Positions 17,390 to 25,933 of a DNA stretch of 64,000 nt are shown in pieces. The notes below the pieces were generated by a model, which saw nothing but the letters and a program-made list of their open reading frames with translations, was not told the origin of the DNA and ran no database searches. The translations under genes and the position numbers were made by a program. The stretch is taken from NCBI RefSeq assembly GCF_016894385.1, contig NZ_CP069812.1:620001-684000 (forward strand), written 5' to 3'. This stretch comes from Cupriavidus oxalaticus (lineage in GTDB: Bacteria; Pseudomonadota; Gammaproteobacteria; Burkholderiales; Burkholderiaceae). Numbering within the stretch: the first letter of the stretch is position 1; the number at the start of each line of letters is the position of its first letter.

Positions 17390-17610
17390 ACGTCGAGAAC
17401 CTGATCACCATGGCCAACCAGATCGGCAGCTTCTTTGAAGCGATGCCGGATCGCGAGGAGGCGGTCTCCGATATCGCCGGGCATATCAAGCGCTTCTGGG
17501 AGCCGCGCATGCGCAGGGCGTTGCTGGGGCACGTCGATGGCGAATCCGGCGTCGGGCTGGATGCCATCGTGCAGGAGGCGCTGGCGCGGCACCGGAGCGT
17601 GCTGGAATAA
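17386..17610 (+). CDS. fdsD: Formate dehydrogenase delta subunit FdsD
   Basis: A 74-residue protein matching the small FdsD subunit found with soluble NAD-dependent formate dehydrogenases (NLITMANQIGSFFEAMPDREEA, then IKRFWEPRMRRALLGHV). It is the last gene of fdsGBACD, with its ATG overlapping the fdsC stop. In other systems the small subunit assists assembly or stability; no cofactor motif is present. No obvious rho-independent terminator follows before the convergent DUF899 gene, 22 bases away. Confidence 0.95.
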   Translation: MNVENLITMANQIGSFFEAMPDREEAVSDIAGHIKRFWEPRMRRALLGHVDGESGVGLDAIVQEALARHRSVLE

Positions 17611-17632
17611 GGAGGCTTGCCGGCGCCGTGCG

Positions 17633-18343
17633 TCAGGCGCTGCCACCGTATTCCAGCTGCGGATACCAGTCCCCACCGCGCCCTTCCGGCGTGGTATCCA
17701 GCAACGTCCAGAGCGGGTCCAGGTCCGGCGCGCCGCGCGGATCCTGTCCGGGATCGGCCGTGAGGGCATACATCTCGCCGCTCCAGAAGTGCCGGATCTT
17801 GCCGTCGCGGCGCGTGAAAACCGTGTAGCCGGGCACGTCACCGTCTTCCGGGCTGACATAGTCCCGCGTGAATGCGCCGTCGACGTCGGCATAGACCTTC
17901 AGTCTGGTCCAGCCGCGCGCCTTCTTCGCCTGCAGCAGGCGCTCGACCGGCGAGCGGGCGACCATCGCCAGCGCCACGCGCTGCTCGATATCCGGCACCT
18001 TGTGGTCCCATGATCCCATCAGCGATGTGCACATCGGGCAAGGCCGTTCGCGCTGCGGCCCGAACATGTAGCTGTAGACCACCAGGGTGTCCTTGTCGCC
18101 GAACAGTTCCTCCAGCGTCACGGGACCGTGTTCGCCCTGGAAGGCATAGCGTTTGGTGACTTCGCCGCCGGGCGGCAACCGGCGGCGTTGCGCTGCAACG
18201 CGTTCGATATGCCGCCGCAGTTCGATCTCTTCAGCCAGCAGCGCATTGCGCGCCTTGCGGTACTCGGCGCTTTCGTTGGGGAAATGAACCGGATTGCGCT
18301 GCGCCAGGTCCGTGGCGGGGGTGAGTGTTGCCTTGGCATCCAT
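17633..18343 (-). CDS. DUF899 thioredoxin-like protein
   Basis: A 236-residue protein of the DUF899 group (thioredoxin-fold). Typical segments are LAEEIELRRHIERVAAQRR, TLEELFGDKDTLVVYSYMFG and CPMCTSLMGSWDHKVPDIEQR; the CPMC motif occupies the thioredoxin active-site position. Function of the family is not established. The start at 18343 has a strong RBS (AAGGAGGG) and matches family starts. It is convergent with fdsD and not part of that operon. Confidence 0.85.
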   Translation of the reverse strand: MDAKATLTPATDLAQRNPVHFPNESAEYRKARNALLAEEIELRRHIERVAAQRRRLPPGGEVTKRYAFQGEHGPVTLEELFGDKDTLVVYSYMFGPQRERPCPMCTSLMGSWDHKVPDIEQRVALAMVARSPVERLLQAKKARGWTRLKVYADVDGAFTRDYVSPEDGDVPGYTVFTRRDGKIRHFWSGEMYALTADPGQDPRGAPDLDPLWTLLDTTPEGRGGDWYPQLEYGGSA

Positions 18344-18488
18344 GTCGGCCCTCCTTGTCAGGCTAGCTTCCCGGAACCGCCATGCAAGGTGCGCTGCCCG
18401 CCACCAGGCGGGCTCGCGGATGGCATGGCCCGTCATGGTTGGTGCCCGCCCGGCAGGGAATCGTTCCCGCGCCGTATGTCCCGGGGCG

Positions 18489-19184
18489 TCACTTCAGCCG
18501 CAAAGGCTCCAGCAGCGCCCCGTCGTATTCCGGATGCGAAATCCTGCCCAGCTCCAGCATGCGCCGCAGGATATAGACCTGCCGCTGCCGCGCCCGGCGG
18601 GGGTTGGCAACCGGGTTGTTCGCCGAGGGCGCCTTGGGCAGGCCGGCCAGCATCGCGGATTCGGCCAGCGACAGTTGCGCCAGCGGCTTGCCGAAATAGG
18701 TCTGCGACGCATCGGCGAAGCCATACGCGCCCTGGCCGAGATAGATCTTGTTCAGGTACAGCTCGAGGATCTCGTCCTTGCTCAGCGCGTCCTCGATCCG
18801 GTACGACAGCAGCACCTCGTACAGCTTGCGCGTATAGGTCTTGTCGCGCGACAGGTAGAAGTTGCGCGCCACCTGCATGGTGATGGTCGACGCGCCCTGC
18901 GACAGGTCGTCCGACAGGTTGGCAACGCCCGCGCGGACCACGCCGACGTAGTCGATGCCGTCATGCACGTAGAAGCGCTCGTCCTCGATCGCCACCACGG
19001 CGTCGATCAGCTCGCGCGGATAGCGCGACAGCGGGACGTAGTCAGCGGTGCGGCGGAAATCCGTCAGTGCGTCGAGCGGCGGCAGCTGCCGCTGGACGGC
19101 GAGGATGGCAACGGTGGCAAGCAGCGCGCCGCCGACCACGGCGAGCACCAGCAGCTTGACGAAGGCGGACCAGAGGCTTTTCAT
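18489..19184 (-). CDS. Monofunctional peptidoglycan glycosyltransferase (GT51)
   Basis: A 231-residue inner-membrane protein with one N-terminal transmembrane helix (about residues 9-30) and a periplasmic GT51 transglycosylase domain. Conserved motifs: AIEDERFYVHDGID with the catalytic Glu, GASTITMQVARN, and KDEILELYLNKIYLGQGAYG. It polymerises lipid II into glycan strands. Sequence around the motifs resembles the N-terminal half of class A PBP1a more than classical MtgA, and it stops just after the GT51 domain with no transpeptidase. Start ATG at 19184 opens the hydrophobic segment. Confidence 0.88.
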   Translation of the reverse strand: MKSLWSAFVKLLVLAVVGGALLATVAILAVQRQLPPLDALTDFRRTADYVPLSRYPRELIDAVVAIEDERFYVHDGIDYVGVVRAGVANLSDDLSQGASTITMQVARNFYLSRDKTYTRKLYEVLLSYRIEDALSKDEILELYLNKIYLGQGAYGFADASQTYFGKPLAQLSLAESAMLAGLPKAPSANNPVANPRRARQRQVYILRRMLELGRISHPEYDGALLEPLRLK

Positions 19185-19250
19185 GCCGCGTATTGTGCCA
19201 GCCGCGGGCGGCGGGTAGCGCCGCGCGGGTTTTCCGGCTGGATGGCGTCC

Positions 19251-20807
19251 TCATATCCAGCCCAGCCAGCGCCAGTACGTGGCCGCGAACAGCAGCATCA
19301 GGGCATAGCCGACGATGGTGACCGGGATGCCGATGCGCGCGAACTGGCGGCCATTGAAGGTCTCGGTGCCCAGGCAGACCATGTTCTGCGGCGCGTTGAT
19401 CGGCAGGATAAAGCCGAAGCTCACGGTAAAGCCCAGCAGCATGGTGATGCCGACGCGGTTGATGTCGCCCGGCAGGGTCTGCAGCACCGAGATCAGGATC
19501 GGCAGCAGCGCCGCGGTCAGCGCGGTGGCGCTGGCAAAGCCCAGGTGGATCAGGATCAGGAACGCCGCCAGGATGGCGAATACCATCACCGCGCCCTGCG
19601 TGGCCAGGCCCGAATGCGTCACCACGAACTCGCCGAGCCACTGGCCGGCCTTGGTGGACAGCAGCGCCGTGCCCAGGCTGATGCCGACGCCGAACACGAT
19701 CAGCGTGCCCCACGGCGTGCGCTGCTGCATGGTCTTCCAGTCCATCACGCCGATGCGCGGCAGCATCAGGATCACCAGCCCGACAAAGGTCACGGTGGCG
19801 GTGTCGAAGCTGTGCAGCTTGCCTTCGGTGGCCCAGAACAGCAGCAGGCCGATCGACACGGCGGCCAGGCGCTTCTGCGGGGCGGCCATCGGGCCCAGGC
19901 CGGACAGCTCGCGCTGCACCGCTTCCTTGCCGCCGGGAATGGCTTCGGTCTCGGGCGGCAGCAGCCAGCGCACCAGGAAGTAAAGCACCACCGACATGAC
20001 GATGGCCCATGGCGCGCCCGCGATCAGCCATTGCAGCCAGGTGATCCGCTCACCGAGCAGCTTGTCCATGAACCCCACCGTCAGCAGGTTCTGCGCGGCG
20101 GCGGTCTGGATGCCGACGTTCCAGATGCTGGTGGCCTGCGCCACCGTGATCATGATGCCGGCGGCGATATTCGACTTCTTGTCGACGCCGAACGCGGCGA
20201 TCACGCCCATCATGATCGGCACCACGCACGCGCTGCGCGCGGTGGCGCTTGGCACCACCAGGCTCAGCGCGATGGTGACGGCGATCGTGCCGATCAGGAT
20301 GCGGCGCGTGCTGGTGCCGATGGCCGACAGCGTCACCAGTGCGATGCGCCGGTCCAGCCCGGTCACGGTCATCGCCGCGGAGATGAACAGTGCCGCGGCC
20401 ACCAGCGCCAGCGCGGTGTTGGAGAAGCCGGCCAGCGCCATGCCCAGCGCCCGCGAGGTGCCGTACTGCACGCCAGGGTCGTTGACCGTCGGCGCGAAGC
20501 CGATCAGCCCGGCCATCAGCGAGGTGATCATGATCGCGCTGGCCTCGTACGACACCGCCTCGGTGATCCACACCACGATGGCGAAGGCAAGGATGGCCAG
20601 CATGCGCTGGCCGGCAATGGTCAGGCCTTCGGGCTGCGGGATCGCGAGTACGGCGAGCAGCACGGCGACGGCGACGAACAGGCCCCAGTGCAGCGTCATC
20701 CTGGGCGCGGTGGCGCTGGCGGCTTCAGGGGCCGCAGGGGCCGCAGGGGCCGTGGGTGCAACTGGCGGAGTCGGGGAGGCCGGGGAAGCTTGAGAGGTAT
20801 CGGGCAT
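19251..20807 (-). CDS. DASS/SLC13-family anion permease
   Basis: A 518-residue polytopic inner-membrane protein of the divalent anion:sodium symporter family, which carries dicarboxylates, citrate, sulfate or related anions; the substrate cannot be read here. The repeated hairpin motifs (IPLVPSATAR-like LVVPSATARSAC; FGVGISLGTALL; FILPINAPQNMVCLGT) are present. The first about 35 residues are an unusual Ala/Pro-rich cytoplasmic leader (SPASPTPPVAPTAPAAPAAP). Start ATG at 20807 is preferred over 20816 because AAGG is correctly spaced for it. Stands alone. Confidence 0.85.
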   Translation of the reverse strand: MPDTSQASPASPTPPVAPTAPAAPAAPEAASATAPRMTLHWGLFVAVAVLLAVLAIPQPEGLTIAGQRMLAILAFAIVVWITEAVSYEASAIMITSLMAGLIGFAPTVNDPGVQYGTSRALGMALAGFSNTALALVAAALFISAAMTVTGLDRRIALVTLSAIGTSTRRILIGTIAVTIALSLVVPSATARSACVVPIMMGVIAAFGVDKKSNIAAGIMITVAQATSIWNVGIQTAAAQNLLTVGFMDKLLGERITWLQWLIAGAPWAIVMSVVLYFLVRWLLPPETEAIPGGKEAVQRELSGLGPMAAPQKRLAAVSIGLLLFWATEGKLHSFDTATVTFVGLVILMLPRIGVMDWKTMQQRTPWGTLIVFGVGISLGTALLSTKAGQWLGEFVVTHSGLATQGAVMVFAILAAFLILIHLGFASATALTAALLPILISVLQTLPGDINRVGITMLLGFTVSFGFILPINAPQNMVCLGTETFNGRQFARIGIPVTIVGYALMLLFAATYWRWLGWI

Positions 20808-21144
20808 TGCCGTCATCCTTGTCGTTGATGATCCCTCGTCGGATGTCGGCAGCCGCGCCGGGCTTGCTCCGGCGGCCGGGCTCCTGGCCTGGCCGCCGCG
20901 TTCGACATGATAGGAATTGTCCGAGCCGGCAGGGGCGCTGTCGAGGCTCCGAATTGCCTCATTGCGCCGGCAATGATTCAAATCAAGTTTGATTTCGAAC
21001 GACGGATTTTTGCGGCGGCTGCGCTATCCCATCTGTAAAGGCTGGCGCCACAAGGCGCGGCGGGCGATGCGGCGCACACGCCGCCACAGCCGGCCCACCG
21101 GGTGATGCATGCGTCGGTGTGATCTGAAATAATTGGAGCCGATG
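20808..21144. other. Divergent intergenic region, 337 bases
   Basis: Lies between the DASS permease and the small RRM-like gene. It contains one short dyad (20980-20995) and otherwise nothing recognisable; no RNA gene, terminator or open frame with a start signal. Confidence 0.5.
20980..20995. promoter_or_regulatory. 16-bp dyad AAATCAA-GT-TTGATTT
   Basis: Seven-base perfect arms around two bases, in an AT-richer pocket 173 bases upstream of the DASS permease. Possible regulator site; arms are inverted relative to an FNR/Anr box, so that assignment does not fit. Confidence 0.4.
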
Positions 21145-21390
21145 ATGAAGGTTTTGGTACGCGGGCTGAAGGCAGGGCTCAGCGCTGCGGCGCTGCGCAA
21201 GGCACTGGCAAAGTACGCCAGCATCCGCTCGGTCGAGCTGGTCGAGGCCGGCGACCCGAGGCACCCGTGGGCCTGGGTCGATATCGACGCCGGCGCCCTC
21301 GCGGTGTGGAAGCTGGTGGCGCGGCTGGACCGGCGCTATGTCGCCGGCTGCCATCTGCGCTGGCATGTGCCGGCCTACCGCGGCCGCTGA
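21145..21390 (+). CDS. Small RRM-like hypothetical protein
   Basis: About 81 residues starting MKVLVRGLKAGLSAAALRKAL. The beta-alpha-beta pattern (KVLVRGL, then a helix, then SIRSVELVEAGDPRHPWAWVDID) is reminiscent of an RNA-recognition-motif half, but the aromatic RNP residues are not convincing. Start at 21145 is preferred because GGAG sits six bases upstream; 21142 is an alternative. A phosphatase gene follows after 49 bases on the same strand. Function unknown. Confidence 0.6.
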   Translation: MKVLVRGLKAGLSAAALRKALAKYASIRSVELVEAGDPRHPWAWVDIDAGALAVWKLVARLDRRYVAGCHLRWHVPAYRGR

Positions 21391-21439
21391 CGCGGCCAGC
21401 TGCCACGCCCGCATCGACAAGAACATTCAGGGAGCAACC

Positions 21440-22261
21440 ATGAACAAGTGGTTTCAACGGGCGTTGCCGCAGGCCCACGCGATCGTGTCGCCGGGACCGG
21501 CGGCAGTGGACAGCACGGTCGGCAACGCGGCACTGGTCTTCGACACCATCAGCAATGCGCGTGACCTTGGCGGGCTGCGCGGCGCAGCCGGCCGCCGCGT
21601 GCGCAGCGGCCGGCTGTACCGCAGCGGCAACCCGGCGCTGGCCAGCGCGGCCGACCTGGAGCGGCTGCATGCGCTCGATCTCGACATGGTGGTCGACTTC
21701 CGTTCTCCCGGCGAGAAGTCGCCGGACGAGGCCGGCTTCGGCGCGCGCTTCAACTGGGTGGCGGTGCCGGTGCTGGACGGCAGCATGGCGATGGACGTGC
21801 TGATGCCGCGCCTGCGCGCCAGCACGCCGGCGCAGATCGACGGTTTCATGCTGGAGGTCTACCGCGATTTCCCGGTGCGCTACCGCGACGCCTTCGGCGG
21901 CTTCATGCAGACCGCCCAGGAGGGCAAGACGCTGCTGTTCCACTGCACCGCGGGCAAGGACCGCACCGGCTTTGCGTCGCTGCTGCTGCTGTCGGCGCTG
22001 GGCGTGGCGCAGGACGATATCCTGGCCAACTACCTGGAATCGAACCAGCGCAATGCCCGCTTCAACGAAACGGCGCTGGCACGCATGGCGCAGCTGGGCG
22101 TGAGCGCCGAGGCCATGATGCCGCTGCTGGAAGTCCGTGCCAGCTATCTCGATGCCTCGCTGCAGGCCATCGAGCAGGGCTGGGGCAGCGTCGACAACTA
22201 CCTGGGCGACGCGCTCGCCGTCGACGTCGCGCAGCTGCGCGCGCACTACCTGGAAGACTGA
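21440..22261 (+). CDS. Tyrosine/phosphoinositide phosphatase family protein
   Basis: A 273-residue protein with the Cx5R signature HCTAGKDRTG (His168, Cys169, Arg175), which defines the Y_phosphatase3 family of bacterial protein-tyrosine or lipid phosphatases. The upstream segment NARDLGGLRG and VDFRSPGEK are also typical. Substrate unknown. Start ATG at 21440 follows GGGAGCAACC. modE begins six bases after its stop, so the two are probably co-transcribed, which is an unusual partnership. Confidence 0.88.
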   Translation: MNKWFQRALPQAHAIVSPGPAAVDSTVGNAALVFDTISNARDLGGLRGAAGRRVRSGRLYRSGNPALASAADLERLHALDLDMVVDFRSPGEKSPDEAGFGARFNWVAVPVLDGSMAMDVLMPRLRASTPAQIDGFMLEVYRDFPVRYRDAFGGFMQTAQEGKTLLFHCTAGKDRTGFASLLLLSALGVAQDDILANYLESNQRNARFNETALARMAQLGVSAEAMMPLLEVRASYLDASLQAIEQGWGSVDNYLGDALAVDVAQLRAHYLED

Positions 22262-22267
22262 CGGATC

Positions 22268-23068
22268 GTGCCCATGCTTGAACTCCAGGGAGCCATCTGG
22301 TTCCGCTCCGGCTCGCAGGACTGGGGCGGCAAGGACCGCATCGCGCTGCTCGCCGCCATCGGCGAGCACGGTTCGATCACCGCAGCCGCGCGCGCGGTAG
22401 GCATCAGCTACAAGGCCGCGTGGGACGCCATCGACCTGATGAACAACAGCGCCGGCGAAGCGCTGGTGGTGCGCGCCGCCGGCGGCAAGGGCGGCGGCGG
22501 CACGCGCCTGACCGCGCGCGGCGAGCAGCTGATTCGCACCTACCGCGCGCTCGAGGACGAGCACCGGCGCTTTGTCGCGCAGCTGTCGCGGCTGGGCGAG
22601 GGCGCTGCCGACGACATCCACCTGATGAGGCGAATGATGATCAAGACCAGTGCGCGCAACAAGCTGTTCGGGCGTGTGGCCAGCGTGCGCGGCGGCGCGG
22701 TCAACGACGAGGTGGTGCTGGCGCTGCCGGGCGGGCAGCAGATCGTGTCGACGATCACGCATGAAAGCGTCGAGACGCTGGGGCTGGCCGCAGGCGTGGA
22801 GGCGTTCGCGCTGATCAAGGCGTCTTCGGTGCTGGTGGGCCTGCCCGACCCGGGCGTGCGGCTGTCGGCGCGCAACCAGCTGCCGGGCGTGGTGTCGCGC
22901 GTGATGCCTGGGGCGGTCAATGCGGAGGTGGTGATCGAGCTGGACGGCGGCGGCACCATCGCGGCGATCGTTACCAATGGCAGTGTGGAGACATTGGGGC
23001 TTGCCGCGGGCGTGCCGGCGGTGGCGGTGTTCAAGGCGTCCAGCGTGATTTTGGGGGTGGTGGGGTGA
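22268..23068 (+). CDS. modE: Molybdate-responsive regulator ModE
   Basis: A 266-residue ModE protein: N-terminal winged helix (EHGSITAAARAVGISYKAAWDAID, about residues 33-56) and two C-terminal Mop/TOBE molybdate-binding domains (about 125-190 and 197-262), each beginning SARNxLxGxV and containing ETLGLAAGV. With molybdate bound, ModE normally represses the modABC transporter; a matching operator lies upstream of modA (25522-25545). Start is GTG at 22268 or ATG at 22274; neither has a strong RBS. The gene converges on modC. Confidence 0.95.
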   Translation: MPMLELQGAIWFRSGSQDWGGKDRIALLAAIGEHGSITAAARAVGISYKAAWDAIDLMNNSAGEALVVRAAGGKGGGGTRLTARGEQLIRTYRALEDEHRRFVAQLSRLGEGAADDIHLMRRMMIKTSARNKLFGRVASVRGGAVNDEVVLALPGGQQIVSTITHESVETLGLAAGVEAFALIKASSVLVGLPDPGVRLSARNQLPGVVSRVMPGAVNAEVVIELDGGGTIAAIVTNGSVETLGLAAGVPAVAVFKASSVILGVVG

Positions 23069-23106
23069 GGGTGGGGTGCTGACGGGCTTCACTTCGTCGA
23101 TGCGCT

Positions 23107-23155
23107 GGCCCTCTCCCCCGGCCCCTCTCCCGCAGGCGGGAGAGGGGAGCAACCC
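23107..23155. repeat. Intergenic palindromic repeat, CCCCTCTCCCGC family (copy 1)
   Basis: Between modE and modC. Core hairpin 23122-23147: CCCCTCTCCCGC, two-base loop, GCGGGAGAGGGG. Same core recurs at 27633, 45178, 47732 and 47830. Here it may also act as a bidirectional terminator for the convergent genes, although no clear T-run flanks it. Confidence 0.8.
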
Positions 23156-23217
23156 GTTGGTATGCAAGAGCGTTGGAACTTGCCAATACCCCTGGCGATC
23201 GCAGACCTGCTGCGCCC

Positions 23218-23940
23218 TCAGGCCACGCGCGCCGACGCCGGCGCGTAAACCGGCGGATGGTGGCGGCCGGTGCCGCTGCCAAAGATGCGGCCTTCGCGGA
23301 TCTCGAGCACGTGGTCGCCCAGCGCTTCCACGTCGGCGGGATCGTGCGAGATCACCAGCATGGGCACCTCCAGGCTCGCCTGCAGCGCGCGCAGCTCTTC
23401 GCGCATGCGCGCGCGCAGCGCGGGATCGAGCGCGGAGAAGGGCTCGTCGAGCAGCACGATGTCCGGCTCGGCCACCAGCGCGCGCGCCAGCGCCACGCGC
23501 TGCTTCTGGCCGCCGGAGATCTCGGCGGGATAGTTGCCGACGATCTCGGCCAGGCCGAAGGCGTCGATCCAGCGCTGCGCCTGCGCAGGCATCGCGCCGC
23601 GGCGCGGATTGCGCCAGCCGCGCGCCAGGCCGAAGGCGACGTTCTGGCCCACGGTGAGGTGCGGGAACAGCGCATATTCCTGGAACAGGTAAGCCACGCG
23701 GCGCTGCTGCGGCCGTATGTCGATGCCGGCCTCGCTGTCGAACAGCGTGCGCCCGTTCAGCACGATGCGGCCGCTGTCCGGCGGCAGCAGCCCGGCAATG
23801 GCGCGCAGCGTCAGGCTCTTGCCCGCGCCCGACGGCCCGAACAGCGCAATGCGGCGGCTGTCCGAATCGAAATCGATCTCAAGCTCGAAGTGCCGGTCGG
23901 CCGACACCATCTGCTTGCGGATGCTGACATGCATGCTCAT
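23218..23940 (-). CDS. modC: Molybdate ABC transporter ATP-binding protein ModC (short form)
   Basis: A 240-residue ABC ATPase. Walker A GPSGAGKS, Q-loop FQEYALFP, signature ISGGQKQR, Walker B DIVLLDEPFSALD, and the switch His in VISHD are all present. It energises molybdate import through ModB. Unlike the enteric ModC (about 350 residues) it stops after the nucleotide-binding domain and lacks the C-terminal Mop domain. ATG at 23940 begins two bases after the modB stop. Confidence 0.93.
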   Translation of the reverse strand: MSMHVSIRKQMVSADRHFELEIDFDSDSRRIALFGPSGAGKSLTLRAIAGLLPPDSGRIVLNGRTLFDSEAGIDIRPQQRRVAYLFQEYALFPHLTVGQNVAFGLARGWRNPRRGAMPAQAQRWIDAFGLAEIVGNYPAEISGGQKQRVALARALVAEPDIVLLDEPFSALDPALRARMREELRALQASLEVPMLVISHDPADVEALGDHVLEIREGRIFGSGTGRHHPPVYAPASARVA

Positions 23941-23942
23941 GG

Positions 23943-24659
23943 CTAGGCCCGGGTGGCGCGCGGGCGCGGGCGCCGGCGTTCGTACGTGTCGGCAGGATTG
24001 CGCGCGGTGGCGGGCACCAGCCGGCCGGCAACCACCAGCAGCAGCACGCACGTGACCGAGGTCACCAGCACCAGCAGGTTGGCGGTGTTGTCGTCGCCGG
24101 CCTGCACGGCCTCGTAGATCGCCACCGACAGCGTCTGCGTGCGCCCGGGCAGGTTGCCGGCGATCATCAGCGTGGCGCCGAACTCGCCCAGCGCCCGCGC
24201 GAAGGCCAGCAGCACGCCGGCGATGATGCCGCGCGCGGCCAGCGGCAGCGTCACGCGGAAGAAGATGCCCGATTCGGAAACGCCCAGCACGCGCGCGGCG
24301 TTTTCCAACTGGTGATCGACTCCTTCGAAGGCAGCGCGCGCCGACTTGAGCACCAGCGGGAAGGCCACGATGGTCGAGGCCAGCACCGCGCCCTGCCAGG
24401 TAAAGATCAGCTCGATGCCGAGGCTGGACAGCCACTCGCCAAACACGCCGCGCCGGCCCACCAGCACCAGCAGATAATAGCCGAGCACGGTGGGCGGCAG
24501 CACCAGCGGCAGCGTCAGCACCGCGTCGACCACGTCGCGCAGCGGCGAGCGCCAGCGCGCCAGCGCCCACGCCGCGCCGACGCCAAGCACGGTGTTCAGC
24601 GCGGTGGCCCAGCCGGCAACCTTCAGCGATAACAGCAGCGGGACCCAGGCGGCATCCAT
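23943..24659 (-). CDS. modB: Molybdate ABC transporter permease ModB
   Basis: A 238-residue inner-membrane permease with about five to six membrane segments and the EAA loop (ENAARVLGVSESGIFFRVTLPLAARGIIAG). It forms the channel for molybdate with ModC. The gene lies 13 bases after modA and two before modC, one operon. The C-terminus is Arg-rich and hydrophilic. Confidence 0.94.
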   Translation of the reverse strand: MDAAWVPLLLSLKVAGWATALNTVLGVGAAWALARWRSPLRDVVDAVLTLPLVLPPTVLGYYLLVLVGRRGVFGEWLSSLGIELIFTWQGAVLASTIVAFPLVLKSARAAFEGVDHQLENAARVLGVSESGIFFRVTLPLAARGIIAGVLLAFARALGEFGATLMIAGNLPGRTQTLSVAIYEAVQAGDDNTANLLVLVTSVTCVLLLVVAGRLVPATARNPADTYERRRPRPRATRA

Positions 24660-24672
24660 GGCGTGGCGGAAA

Positions 24673-25464
24673 TCAGGGCTTCTGGAAGCCGTAGCGCGAC
24701 AGGATTGCCTGGCCTTCCGGCGACGCCACGAAGTCGACGAACTGCGCCGCTTCCTTCTGCTGGCGGCTCTGGCTGGTGATGGCGATGGGGTAGGTCACCG
24801 GGGTGCGGCTCGGCACGCGCACGGCCACCTTGACCTTGTCCGGCATCACCGTGGCGTCGGTGGCGAAGACGAAGCCGGCCTCGACCTCGCCGCGCGCCAC
24901 GTAGTCCAGGCTCTGGCGCACGTTCTGCGCCGGCACGCCCTTGGCGGCGACCGCGTCCCACAGCCCGGCGGCTTCCAGCGCGCCGCGGGTGTAGCGGCCG
25001 ACCGGGACCGAGGTCGGGTTGCCGTAGGCGATGCGCTTGACTTCCGGGCGGGTCAGGTCCTGCAGCGAGCTGATATTCAGCTTGCTGTCCGACGGCACGA
25101 TCAGCACCACCTCGTTGGCGGCGAAGTTGCGGCGCGAGGCCGGCGCGACCACCTTCTCGGCCTCGGCCTTGTTCATCGCCTCCTGGTCGGCCGAGGCGAA
25201 CACGTCGGCCGGGGCGCCCTTGACGATCTGCTGCATCAGCACGTCGGACGCGCCGAAGTTCAGCACCACCTTGGTCCCGGGATGGGCGCGCTCGTACGAC
25301 TCGGCCAGCGACTTGAAGGCGTTGGTCAGGCTGGCTGCGGCGGAGACCACCAGGTCGGCGCCGAAGGCCGGGGGGGCCGCCAGCGCAAGGGCGGCCAGCA
25401 GGGCACCGGCGGCGCCGGCAAATACGGAGCGGCGCCCGGTGCGGGCGGAGCGGAACGCGGACAT
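24673..25464 (-). CDS. modA: Molybdate-binding periplasmic protein ModA
   Basis: A 263-residue substrate-binding protein. The first about 34 residues form an export signal (RRSVFAGAAGALLAALALAAPPAFGA), and the mature part begins DLVVSAAASLTNAF, the family start with the oxyanion-contacting Ser residues; NFGASDVLMQQI and GYGNPTSVPVGRY-like segments follow. It captures molybdate or tungstate in the periplasm. First gene of modABC; controlled by the ModE box 58 bases upstream. Confidence 0.95.
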   Translation of the reverse strand: MSAFRSARTGRRSVFAGAAGALLAALALAAPPAFGADLVVSAAASLTNAFKSLAESYERAHPGTKVVLNFGASDVLMQQIVKGAPADVFASADQEAMNKAEAEKVVAPASRRNFAANEVVLIVPSDSKLNISSLQDLTRPEVKRIAYGNPTSVPVGRYTRGALEAAGLWDAVAAKGVPAQNVRQSLDYVARGEVEAGFVFATDATVMPDKVKVAVRVPSRTPVTYPIAITSQSRQQKEAAQFVDFVASPEGQAILSRYGFQKP

Positions 25465-25521
25465 GGGAATCCTCTGCGAAGCGGCCAGCAAGGCTGGCGC
25501 TGGTATGGGTGGACTGTCAGG

Positions 25522-25545
25522 CGCAATATACGTCCGTATATAGCG
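25522..25545 (-). promoter_or_regulatory. ModE operator upstream of modA
   Basis: Read on the minus strand: CGCTATATAC, GGAC, GTATATTGCG. The arms are reverse complements at nine of ten positions and agree closely with the known ModE consensus (CGCTATATA, spacer, TATATAACG). Its location 58 bases before modA is the expected one for repression when molybdate is plentiful. Confidence 0.85.
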
Positions 25546-25646
25546 GTGCGTCAATGATGCGCCATGCACGCTGTCATGGGTATTCGGGTGCGGATAAGTG
25601 CGGTATCAGGGGCTGCGAATGTGCCCCGGGGCGGGCGAGGCTGGGG

Positions 25647-25669
25647 GCTGGCGCCATTGCGGCGCCAGC
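25647..25669 (-). terminator. Hairpin downstream of the DUF1059 gene
   Basis: GCTGGCGCC, ATTGC, GGCGCCAGC: a perfect 9-bp stem with a five-base loop, beginning 10 bases after the stop codon at 25680. No T-run follows, so termination is possible but not certain. Confidence 0.5.
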
Positions 25670-25679
25670 TTGTCCGGCT

Positions 25680-25874
25680 TCAGGCCGGTGGCGTGCCTTC
25701 CTTGAACAACGACTTCAGCTGGGTGCGCAGCTCAGGGGTGTCCTGGTGCTGGTGCACCGCGACCGCGTGCTGGACCGCGGCTTCGAGCAGTTCGTCCTCG
25801 CTGTCGGCGCTCAGCGCAACCGTGCAGCCGATGTCGCTCGGGTAGTCGCGGCAATCGATAAACTTGCGTCCCAT
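25680..25874 (-). CDS. DUF1059 small protein
   Basis: A 64-residue protein with the DUF1059 pattern (KFIDCRDYPSDIGCTVALSADSEDELLEAAVQHAV). The two conserved cysteines are present. Function of the family is unknown. ATG at 25874 follows GGAGGCACC. It is preceded on the same strand by a dehydrogenase gene 59 bases away. Confidence 0.85.
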   Translation of the reverse strand: MGRKFIDCRDYPSDIGCTVALSADSEDELLEAAVQHAVAVHQHQDTPELRTQLKSLFKEGTPPA

Positions 25875-25933
25875 GGTGCCTCCTGTCACCGGCCGCGCGG
25901 CCGGCGTATCCAGTATAGGCAGGGGACCGGCCA

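Noticed and set aside
20980..20995. FNR/Anr box upstream of the DASS permease
   Set aside because: The half-sites point the wrong way (ATCAA before TTGAT) and spacing does not match TTGAT-N4-ATCAA; kept only as an unassigned dyad.
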